Source of the DNA: Rubrivivax sp.
GTDB lineage: Bacteria; Pseudomonadota; Gammaproteobacteria; Burkholderiales; Burkholderiaceae
Direction of reading: 5' to 3'
Assembly (NCBI GenBank): GCA_004211235.1
Contig: SEEY01000057.1
Location: 1 to 11,991 of the forward strand
DNA: 11,991 bases
The translations under genes were made by a program, and so were the position numbers. The number at the start of each line of letters is the position of its first letter. Position 1 is the stretch's first letter. Positions 7,480-11,991 of this stretch are shown piece after piece. The notes beneath the pieces were generated by a model, which worked only from the letters and a program-made list of their open reading frames with translations, had not been told where the DNA came from and ran no database searches.

Positions 7480-7623
7480 GCGGCAATGGTAGGGACGCGC
7501 CGCACCGCCCGGCCGACCGAAAACGATGACAAACGGTTGCGCCGGGCCGCCGTCGTCAGGCCCTGCAAGCACTGCAACTGCGGCGGCAACGCCTTCATGC
7601 CGGTGGCAGGGCAGCATCGGCGC
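7480..7623. promoter_or_regulatory. Divergent promoter region between regulator and serine hydrolase genes
   Basis: This 144-bp region must carry start signals for both directions. No convincing sigma-70 pair is visible on either strand. The one patterned part is a direct repeat of CTGCAA at 7563-7568 and 7572-7577, nine bases apart. Regulators of the OmpR family often bind direct repeats with about one helical turn of spacing, so this is a possible operator, but the evidence is weak. Confidence 0.3.
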
Positions 7624-8601
7624 ATGCACCGTCTGCCCCTCACCGCCCTGGCTTTGACTTCGCTGCTGGCCCAGGCCGAGCCGCTCGACCGCGCCGCCGC
7701 GGCGCGGCAGACGGCCGAGAGCGCCGCCACCTGCGTCGCCGCCCAGCCCTTCTACTGGGAGATCGGCGATGCGACTCAGCTTCTCGCGGGCGGCAAGGCC
7801 GGTGAGGGCGCACCGGAGCGAAGCACGCAGATGGCCATCGCGTCGGCCTCCAAATGGTTGTACGGCGCCTTCGTCGCCGAGCGTCGCCAGGGGCAGCTGA
7901 CCGCGGAGGATGTGAAGTTCCTGCACTTCCAGTCCGGCTACACGCGCTACCGGGTCTGCCGGCGCGACCAGGCCATCGCCGCCTGCCAGCAGAGCCTGCT
8001 CAACGGCCGCGGTCGCAAGGACACGGCGACGGAGAACCGCTTCGACTACAACGGCGGCCACATGCAGCAGCATGCCGTGCTGATGGGCCTGGGCGAGCAG
8101 GGCCCCGACGGCCTGGCGCTGGCCGTGAAGCAGGCACTGGCGCCCGCGCTCGGCGACGACTGGCGGCTGAGCTACAGCCAGGCCATGCCGGCCGGTGGCG
8201 GCGTGACGAGCGCGGCCGACTACAGCCGCTTCCTGCGCGCATTGCTGGACGGCCGCCTGCAACTCGGCGCGCTGCTCGGCACCGAGGCGGTCTGCACGAA
8301 TCCACGCCGCTGCCCCGGCGACGCGGTGAAGACACCCATCCCCGCGGCCGAGAGCTGGCATTACAGCCTCGGTCACTGGGTGGAGGACGACCCGCAGCTG
8401 GGCGACGGCGCCTTCAGCAGCCCGGGAGCGTTCGGCTTCTATCCGTGGATCAGCGCCGACAAGCGCTTCTACGGCGTGGTCGCGCGCGAGCAGCGTGGCG
8501 GCCTGCTGAGCGGCGACATCAGCGAGAAGCCGGCGACCGCCTCGGTGGCCTGCGGACGCCAGATCCGCGCGGCCTGGCTGGACGGCCGGGCGCGCAAATG
8601 A
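7624..8601 (+). CDS. Exported serine hydrolase of the beta-lactamase/penicillin-binding (SxxK) fold
   Basis: The protein has 325 residues. Residues 1-18 form a short signal peptide (MHRLPLTALALTSLLAQA), so it is probably periplasmic. The SxxK motif is Ser74-A-S-Lys77 in IASASKWLYG. Tyr142-Asn143 in FDYNGGHMQQH is the likely counterpart of the YxN motif, one residue shorter than usual. GGGVTSAADYSRFLRALLDG (191-210) is typical of class C-like serine hydrolases. The usual KTG box is not evident; SSPGAFGFYPW (265-275) occupies its place. Six cysteines in the mature part suggest disulfides. The substrate is unknown; esterase or peptidase activity is more likely than antibiotic hydrolysis. ATG 7624 was preferred over ATG 7597 because it puts the signal peptide at the very N-terminus. 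It is followed without a gap by an esterase gene and probably shares its transcript. Confidence 0.82.
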   Translation: MHRLPLTALALTSLLAQAEPLDRAAAARQTAESAATCVAAQPFYWEIGDATQLLAGGKAGEGAPERSTQMAIASASKWLYGAFVAERRQGQLTAEDVKFLHFQSGYTRYRVCRRDQAIAACQQSLLNGRGRKDTATENRFDYNGGHMQQHAVLMGLGEQGPDGLALAVKQALAPALGDDWRLSYSQAMPAGGGVTSAADYSRFLRALLDGRLQLGALLGTEAVCTNPRRCPGDAVKTPIPAAESWHYSLGHWVEDDPQLGDGAFSSPGAFGFYPWISADKRFYGVVAREQRGGLLSGDISEKPATASVACGRQIRAAWLDGRARK

Positions 8602-8602
8602 C

Positions 8603-8610
8603 AAGGAAGG
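8603..8610 (+). promoter_or_regulatory. Ribosome binding site that decides the esterase start
   Basis: AAGGAAGG lies eight bases before the GTG at 8619. An alternative ATG at 8598 overlaps the preceding stop (ATGA) but would lie upstream of this site. The GTG also gives a standard signal peptide start, so it is preferred. Confidence 0.7.
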
Positions 8611-8618
8611 AAACGCTC

Positions 8619-9605
8619 GTGAAAGCTCGACTCCCCGGCGCCCTGGCGCTGACGCTGCTGCTGACGGCCTGCGGCGGTGGCGGCGGCGACAGCGGCGGCG
8701 GCACCACGCTGCCGCCCGCGACGACCGACCAGCTGCAGGCCATCACCGTGGCGGGCTTTCCGCATGCGGTCAACGTCTACCGCACGGCCGGCGCGACGCG
8801 CGCCATCGTGCTGCTGCACGGCGGCGGCGGCGACCTCAATGCGGTGGCCTACCAGGTGGGCCTGAACAGCAGCGTCACGACGACGACGACGGACAGCATC
8901 AACTGGCGCTGGCTGGATGCGAACAAGGTGACGCTCGTGATCCCGCAGGGCCAGCACATCGCCAGCAACCCCGGCGCGACGACGTGGAGCAACTACGCGA
9001 TGACCTCGGGCCAGGACGACAAGGCCTTCCTGCAGGCGCTGGCTGCCAGGGTCCGCAGCGACTACGGCCTCGCCGACATCACGCTGATGGGCCACTCGAT
9101 GGGCGGCGTGATGACCAATCGCATGTGGTGCGAATCGCCCGCCACGTTCAACCGGCATGTCTCGCTGGCGGGGCCGGCGTCGGCCACCTTCAATCAGCCC
9201 GCCACGCCGTGCGCGCCGGGTAGCGCGGCGCCGCCCTACCTGGGCATCATCGGCGACAGCGACAGCGACAGCGTCATGCAGACCACCGGCGCCTGGGACG
9301 CGGCGACGTGGTCGGTGAATCCGGTGCTGGTGGCGTCATCGGGCCAGGCCTGGGTCAACCCGGTGGTCATCGGCGAGTTCCGGCAGCAGCAGGCGCGCAC
9401 GGCGATGGTCTGCGGCGAATCACTGGACAGCGCCGCGTTCGCCGCCGCCGGCAACGTCGATACCTGGACGAGCTGCTCCGGCCGGCTGATGCTCAAGCGG
9501 GTGCGCGGCGCGGACCACGGTGTCGCATCGCTCGACGCGCAGATGGGTGCGACGTCGAGCGTGGATGTGATGGATGCGGTGATGGGGTTCGCGGCGGCGC
9601 ACTGA
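8619..9605 (+). CDS. Lipoprotein alpha/beta-hydrolase esterase (PHB depolymerase/LpqC-like)
   Basis: From GTG 8619 the protein has 328 residues. Residues 1-17 are a lipoprotein signal with lipobox LTA-Cys18, followed by a glycine-rich linker as in the S53 peptidase. The catalytic core resembles the esterase/PHB-depolymerase group. LLHGGGGDL (65-73) supplies the oxyanion hole, Ser160 sits in LMGHSMGG, Asp213, Asp215 or Asp217 in IIGDSDSDS, and His300 in RGADHGV. Several cysteines (171, 198, 265, 286) could form disulfides. It would be membrane-anchored in the periplasm or at the cell surface and hydrolyse an ester; feruloyl or acetyl esters, or short polyester chains, are possibilities that cannot be separated here. 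The gene begins 17 bp after the serine hydrolase stop and probably forms a two-gene operon with it. An ATG at 8598 is the alternative start. Confidence 0.85.
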   Translation: MKARLPGALALTLLLTACGGGGGDSGGGTTLPPATTDQLQAITVAGFPHAVNVYRTAGATRAIVLLHGGGGDLNAVAYQVGLNSSVTTTTTDSINWRWLDANKVTLVIPQGQHIASNPGATTWSNYAMTSGQDDKAFLQALAARVRSDYGLADITLMGHSMGGVMTNRMWCESPATFNRHVSLAGPASATFNQPATPCAPGSAAPPYLGIIGDSDSDSVMQTTGAWDAATWSVNPVLVASSGQAWVNPVVIGEFRQQQARTAMVCGESLDSAAFAAAGNVDTWTSCSGRLMLKRVRGADHGVASLDAQMGATSSVDVMDAVMGFAAAH

Positions 9606-9610
9606 TGCCG

Positions 9611-9658
9611 GCACCAGCAGGTGCGCCTCCGCGAGAACGGGCCGGCAGGGCGCCGGCC
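9611..9658. terminator. Hairpins between convergent genes, possible bidirectional terminator
   Basis: Two inverted repeats fill the 61-bp gap: GCACC (9611-9615) with GGTGC (9620-9624), and GGCCGGC (9640-9646) with GCCGGCC (9652-9658) around a 5-nt loop. Neither has a T-run, so they may block or stabilise transcript ends rather than act as full intrinsic terminators. Confidence 0.4.
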
Positions 9659-9666
9659 GTGTGGGG

Positions 9667-10017
9667 TCAGCGCACCTTGTCGGTTTCGAGCGCGACGCGG
9701 TCGACGCTGCCGTCGACATTGCGATACAGGCGCACGCGGCGCATGCCGTCAGGGCTGACCAGCAGTTCATTGCTCTCGACGCGCCAGGCTTGCAGCGACG
9801 AGGTGTCGATGGCGACGCCCAGACGGCGCACGCCGACGTGAACCTTCAGGGTCCGGCCGTCGTCCAGCAGGTATTCGCCCTGGGCTTCACGCAGCAGGGA
9901 GCGTGCAGCGGTCTCGGGGATGGTGGGCTCCTGGGCGCTCGCCGGGGCGGCGAACGTGGTCAGTGCGAGCAGGGCGGCCGACAGGGTGAGCGGGCGCAGT
10001 GTGGTCCATGCGGTCAT
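9667..10017 (-). CDS. Small exported protein of unknown function
   Basis: The protein has 116 residues and I do not recognise its family. Residues 1-28 are a clear Sec signal peptide with a cleavage site after PASA (mature N-terminus QEPTIPE). The mature part, of about 88 residues, has a short N-terminal helix (ETAARSLLREAQGEY) and then alternates polar and hydrophobic residues in a beta-rich pattern (LDDGRTLKVHVGVRRLGVAID, RRVRLYRNVDGSVDRVALE). No cysteines, metal motifs or catalytic signatures are visible. It is therefore likely a small periplasmic or secreted beta-structured protein. The ATG at 10015-10017 is supported by AAGGAG (10029-10034 on the reverse strand), 11 bases upstream. A sigma-54 type promoter lies about 55 bases before the start. 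It is a single-gene unit converging on the esterase gene. Confidence 0.85.
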   Translation of the reverse strand: MTAWTTLRPLTLSAALLALTTFAAPASAQEPTIPETAARSLLREAQGEYLLDDGRTLKVHVGVRRLGVAIDTSSLQAWRVESNELLVSPDGMRRVRLYRNVDGSVDRVALETDKVR

Positions 10018-10041
10018 GGTGTGGGGTACTCCTTGATTGCC

Positions 10042-10060
10042 CCGAAGCAGATCGCTTCGG
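10042..10060 (-). promoter_or_regulatory. Leader hairpin just upstream of the ribosome site
   Basis: CCGAAGC (10042-10048) and GCTTCGG (10054-10060) form a perfect 7-bp stem with a 5-nt loop. On the reverse strand it sits between the predicted sigma-54 start point (near 10062) and the ribosome site AAGGAG (10029-10034). It would be at the extreme 5' end of the mRNA, where such hairpins commonly protect transcripts from decay. Confidence 0.5.
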
Positions 10061-10072
10061 CATTTCCACTAG

Positions 10073-10089
10073 TGCAAACCCCATGCCAG
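10073..10089 (-). promoter_or_regulatory. Sigma-54 (RpoN) promoter of the small exported protein gene
   Basis: Read on the reverse strand the site is CTGGCATGGGGTTTGCA. It matches the sigma-54 consensus YTGGCACGRNNNTTGCW at every defined position except one (T for C after TGGCA). The essential GG (-24) and GC (-12) are separated by exactly 10 bases. Transcription would start near 10062, giving a leader of about 45 bases that holds the hairpin at 10042-10060 and the ribosome site. The activator and its enhancer site are not identifiable. Confidence 0.75.
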
Positions 10090-10209
10090 CCTTAAAACTA
10101 GGGATGCCACGATTTTTTGCCCCACGGCGGGGCCTGGCCGGCCAACGATTGCGCCGCTTTGGGTTGACATGCCTCGCGTTGGCGCCGGAAGGCAAAACCA
10201 GCGCATTTG
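10090..10209. other. Intergenic stretch upstream of the sigma-54 promoter, no gene seen
   Basis: I see no credible gene here. It contains a run of T (10112-10117) beside a GCCCC/GGGGC inverted repeat, but in the wrong order for a terminator on either strand. It also has a 7-bp inverted repeat GCCAACG (10141-10147) and CGTTGGC (10177-10183). Being 5' of a sigma-54 promoter, it is the place to expect an activator binding site, but I cannot assign one. Confidence 0.4.
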
Positions 10210-10332
10210 GGGCCGAGCGCCGGGCCGCTCCCAAGCCGGCCCGTCAGCGGCTGCTTGCGGCTCAATGCCGCGAGCGGCCTCGTCCCCACGGGGGCTGAGG
10301 CCGGACACGGCAAGCCCTGTGGGCTTGCCGTG
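10210..10332 (+). repeat. Structured intergenic repeat, copy A (downstream of the DctR-like gene)
   Basis: The copy starts with 34 bases (10210-10243) identical to copy B at 11064-11097. Four hairpins follow in order. H1 is CGGGCCG/CGGCCCG around the loop CTCCCAAGC (10221-10243). H2 is a 13-bp stem with loop TCAAT (10249-10279, two G-T pairs). H3 is GTCCCC with GGGGGC (10282-10295), extendable by GGCCTC (10276-10281)/GAGGCC (10297-10302), which would compete with H2. H4 is a perfect 12-bp stem with loop TGT (10306-10332). It lies about 95 bases beyond the stop codon of the DctR-like gene and may form the 3' end of that transcript. The strand label is arbitrary. Confidence 0.85.
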
Positions 10333-10343
10333 CCTGCCGAAGA

Positions 10344-10379
10344 GCAGCCGCTCCGCCGGCTGCGCGGTCTGCAAGACCG
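10344..10379. repeat. Two further tandem hairpins
   Basis: GCAGCCG (10344-10350) pairs with CGGCTGC (10357-10363) around a 6-nt loop, and CGGTCT (10365-10370) pairs with AGACCG (10374-10379) around GCA. They continue the hairpin array of the preceding repeat toward the end of the DctR-like gene. I find no similar pair beside copy B. No T-run is present on either strand. Confidence 0.6.
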
Positions 10380-10426
10380 ACTGGCTGGCTCGCGTCCAGC
10401 GCGCCAGACCGGGCGAGGGGCTCACG

Positions 10427-11026
10427 CTAGCGAGCGGCGATCAAGGTGGCCACCTCGGCAGCCGAGCGCACGCCCAGCTTGGCGAACACGCGGGCGCGGT
10501 GGACCTCGACGGTGCGGACCGACACGTGCAGTTCGTCGGCGATCACCTTGTTGAGCTTGCCGGCGGCCACGCGGGTCATGACCTCGTGCTCCCGCTCGGT
10601 CAGGCTCGCCAGCCGCGCGGCACGCTCGGCCACCTGGGCACCCTCGGCCTGCATCGCGGCGTCCACGGCGAGCGCCTGCGCGATGCGGTCGGCCAGCGCG
10701 TTGTCGCTGTAGGGCTTCTCGAGGAAGTCGAAGGCGCCCTTCTTCAATGCCTCGACGACCATCGGGATGTCGCCATGCCCGGTCAGGAAGAGCACCGGGT
10801 TCCTGAGGCGGCGCGCCAGCAATTCGTCATGCAACCGCGTGCCGCTCATGGGCTCCATGCGCACGTCGAGCAGGAAGATGCCGCGCGGCGACGCTTCTTC
10901 GTCCAGCGCCGCGAGCAGCGCCGCACCGCCGTCGAAGGCGCGCACGTCCAGGCCCCGGGAGCGCAGCAGGAAGGCCAGCGCATCGCGCACGCCGGGGTCG
11001 TCATCGACGAGGTGGACGGTGCCCAT
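10427..11026 (-). CDS. DctR-like response regulator (FixJ/NarL type)
   Basis: The protein has 199 residues. The receiver domain (1-118) begins MGTVHLVDDD, has phospho-acceptor Asp54 in FLLDVRMEPMSG, the switch Thr82 in FLTGHGDIPM and Lys104 in EKPYSDNAL. A LuxR-type helix-turn-helix spans about 138-199 (SLTEREHEVMTRVAAGKLNK, then SVRTVEVHRARVFAKLG). The EALKKGAFDFLEKPYSDNAL stretch recalls DctR regulators of C4-dicarboxylate TRAP transport in Burkholderiales; this name is from memory, and no dctPQM genes are in the window. The partner kinase gene lies upstream on the same strand, separated by 155 bp that hold repeat copy B. Its ribosome site is poor: GGAG (10040 region excluded; reverse complement of 11040-11043) lies 13 bases before the ATG. 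Low translation or extra control by the leader is therefore possible. Confidence 0.92.
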   Translation of the reverse strand: MGTVHLVDDDPGVRDALAFLLRSRGLDVRAFDGGAALLAALDEEASPRGIFLLDVRMEPMSGTRLHDELLARRLRNPVLFLTGHGDIPMVVEALKKGAFDFLEKPYSDNALADRIAQALAVDAAMQAEGAQVAERAARLASLTEREHEVMTRVAAGKLNKVIADELHVSVRTVEVHRARVFAKLGVRSAAEVATLIAAR

Positions 11027-11063
11027 TTGTATTTCAGTTCTCCGTTAGACGCTTGAGTTCTGC

Positions 11064-11172
11064 GGGCCGAGCGCCGGGCCGCTCCCAAGCCGGCCCGCCA
11101 TGGCGATGTGCTCGCGGCTCAATGCCGCGAGCATCGCCGTCCCCTCGGGGGACCGGCCAACGTACTCGTTGG
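11064..11172 (+). repeat. Structured intergenic repeat, copy B (between the kinase and regulator genes)
   Basis: This is the second copy of the element. The 34-base block is at 11064-11097, with H1 at 11075-11097 and the same CTCCCAAGC loop. H2 (11102-11138) has 15 bp with a 2-nt bulge and the same TCAAT loop. A 19-base core of H2 (11114-11132) is identical to copy A (10257-10275), but the outer stem is different in sequence and still pairs: GGCGATG with CATCGCC. H3 is GTCCCC/GGGGAC (11139-11153). H4 is CCAACG/CGTTGG with loop TACT (11157-11172), unrelated in sequence to H4 of copy A. It begins within 10 bases of the kinase stop and fills most of the intercistronic gap, so it should be part of the kinase-regulator mRNA. 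Confidence 0.87.
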
Positions 11173-11181
11173 ACGAGGGGT

Positions 11182-11991
11182 TCATGTGAGCGGCAGACTG
11201 AAAGAGAACAGCGCGCCGCCGCCGGGCGCCTCGCTGGCGTCGAGCACACCCTGGTGCGCCTCGACGATGGACCGGCAGATGGCCAGGCCCATGCCCATGC
11301 CGTCGGTCTTGGTGGAATAGAACGGCGCGCAGAGCTGCTCGACGCGCAGGCCGGCCAGGCCGGGTCCGTTGTCGCACACATCGATGCGCACGAACTCGCC
11401 GGCCACGCGGCTGCTGACGGCGATGCGCCGGCCAGACTCGCGCGCCAGCAGCGCATCGGCGGCATTGCGCACCAGGTTGATGACGACCTGCTCGATGAGC
11501 ACCGCGTCGGCCAGCACGGCCGGCACGTCGGGCGCGAGGTTCACGTCCAGCGTGACGCCGCGGCGCTGGCAGTCGCGCTTGAGCAGCTCGATGGCGGCGA
11601 CGATGACCTCGTGCAGGTCGCAGTGCTCGTGGCGGGGTTCGCGCCGCGTCAGGAACTCGCGGATGCGGGCGACGATGCGGCCGGCGTGCTCGGCCTGCTG
11701 GCCCAGGCGCTGCAGCGCACCCAGCACGAGCTCGTCCTGTACGCCGAGCTTGGCCAGCGAGTTGGCGATGCCGGCGTTGTAGCTGGCGATGGCCGTGAGC
11801 GGCTGGTTCAGCTCGTGGGCCAGCGTGGAGGCGACCTCGCCGAGCATGGTCAGCCGTGCGTTGTGGGCCAGCGTCTCGCCCTGGCGGCGCTCGCGGTCTT
11901 CCATGCGCTTGGCGTTCGTGATGTCGAGGATGGACCCCATCCAGCCGATCTGCCGGCCGCTGGCGTCCACCAGCGGCGACTCGAACACCAT
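11182..11991 (-). CDS. DctS-like PAS sensor histidine kinase, C-terminal part (5' end outside window)
   Basis: The last 269 residues are visible; the gene starts beyond the right edge, and the ATG at 11989-11991 is only an internal Met. Residues 1-30 of the visible part (FESPLVDASGRQIGWMGSIL, then DITNAKRMED) are the end of a PAS domain. A coiled linker leads to a HisKA domain with His59 in STLAHELNQPLTAIASYNAG, the H-box of FixL/DctS/DctB-type kinases. HATPase_c has Asn176 in INLVRNAADA, G1 CDNGPGL (206-212), an F-box PFYSTKTDGMG and G2 GMGLAICRSIVEAH. The missing part should contain the sensor domain, so the ligand cannot be judged here; C4-dicarboxylates are the guess from family resemblance. 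The FixJ-type regulator follows 155 bp downstream, separated by repeat copy B, and is its probable phosphotransfer partner. Confidence 0.9.
   Translation of the reverse strand: MVFESPLVDASGRQIGWMGSILDITNAKRMEDRERRQGETLAHNARLTMLGEVASTLAHELNQPLTAIASYNAGIANSLAKLGVQDELVLGALQRLGQQAEHAGRIVARIREFLTRREPRHEHCDLHEVIVAAIELLKRDCQRRGVTLDVNLAPDVPAVLADAVLIEQVVINLVRNAADALLARESGRRIAVSSRVAGEFVRIDVCDNGPGLAGLRVEQLCAPFYSTKTDGMGMGLAICRSIVEAHQGVLDASEAPGGGALFSFSLPLT

Noticed and set aside
6773..7486. N-terminal extension of the EnvZ-type kinase as a fusion with the regulator
   Set aside because: The extension reads the regulator gene in the wrong frame. The ATGA overlap and membrane segment place the kinase start at 6772.
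6754..7623. Upstream extension of the serine hydrolase frame
   Set aside because: It is antisense to the OmpR-type regulator. The signal peptide at 7624 marks the real start.
10112..10140. T-run beside a GCCCC/GGGGC inverted repeat as a terminator
   Set aside because: On the + strand the T-run precedes the stem, and on the - strand it becomes an A-run after the stem. Neither order fits an intrinsic terminator.
10164..10169. TTGACA on the + strand as a -35 box
   Set aside because: No -10 element at a suitable distance and no + strand gene downstream; the region ahead is the repeat and the end of a - strand gene.
10069..10425. 118-residue reverse-strand open frame in the intergenic region
   Set aside because: It consists of translated repeat hairpins and crosses the sigma-54 promoter. 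There is no ribosome site or recognisable domain.
11034..11465. 143-residue reverse-strand open frame overlapping the kinase end and copy B
   Set aside because: It is the kinase gene in another frame running into the repeat.

Overview
The window looks like chromosomal DNA of a high-GC betaproteobacterium of the order Burkholderiales, probably near Roseateles, Mitsuaria, Rubrivivax or Leptothrix. This rests on the strong G/C bias at third codon positions, the lipoprotein signals of the form LTAC followed by a glycine run, the DctS/DctR-like pair, and a dispersed intergenic repeat of a style I remember from this group. The placement is from memory, not from a search.

Left part (1-3334, + strand). 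The end of a molybdopterin oxidoreductase gene is closed by a strong hairpin terminator. Next comes a well-formed class I cyclic di-GMP riboswitch (GEMM-I), which serves as the leader of a secreted sedolisin-family (S53) serine-carboxyl peptidase with a lipoprotein signal.

Middle part (3356-7479, - strand). A translationally coupled pair encodes an RsbQ/KAI2-like alpha/beta hydrolase and a cytoplasmic PAS histidine kinase with no response regulator of its own. Upstream of it is an OmpR/EnvZ-type two-component system whose regulator and kinase genes overlap by ATGA. Divergent from that system is a + strand pair (7624-9605): an exported SxxK serine hydrolase and a lipoprotein esterase of the PHB-depolymerase/LpqC type.

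Right part (9667-11991, - strand). A small exported protein of unknown function sits behind a near-consensus sigma-54 promoter. After a hairpin-rich intergenic region come a DctR-like (FixJ/NarL-type) response regulator and the C-terminal part of its DctS-like sensor kinase. Two copies of a structured, roughly 110-120 bp repeat bracket the regulator gene. The copies share two sequence blocks (34 and 19 identical bases), while other stems differ in sequence but still pair.

Three sensor kinases and four extracytoplasmic or ligand-cleaving hydrolases lie within 12 kb. The genes are ordinary families. The novelty is mostly in the control layer: the riboswitch with a plausible three-way pairing switch, the hydrolase-PAS kinase pair, the sigma-54 promoter, and the covarying repeat. 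I see no tRNA, rRNA, CRISPR array, transposase or integrase.
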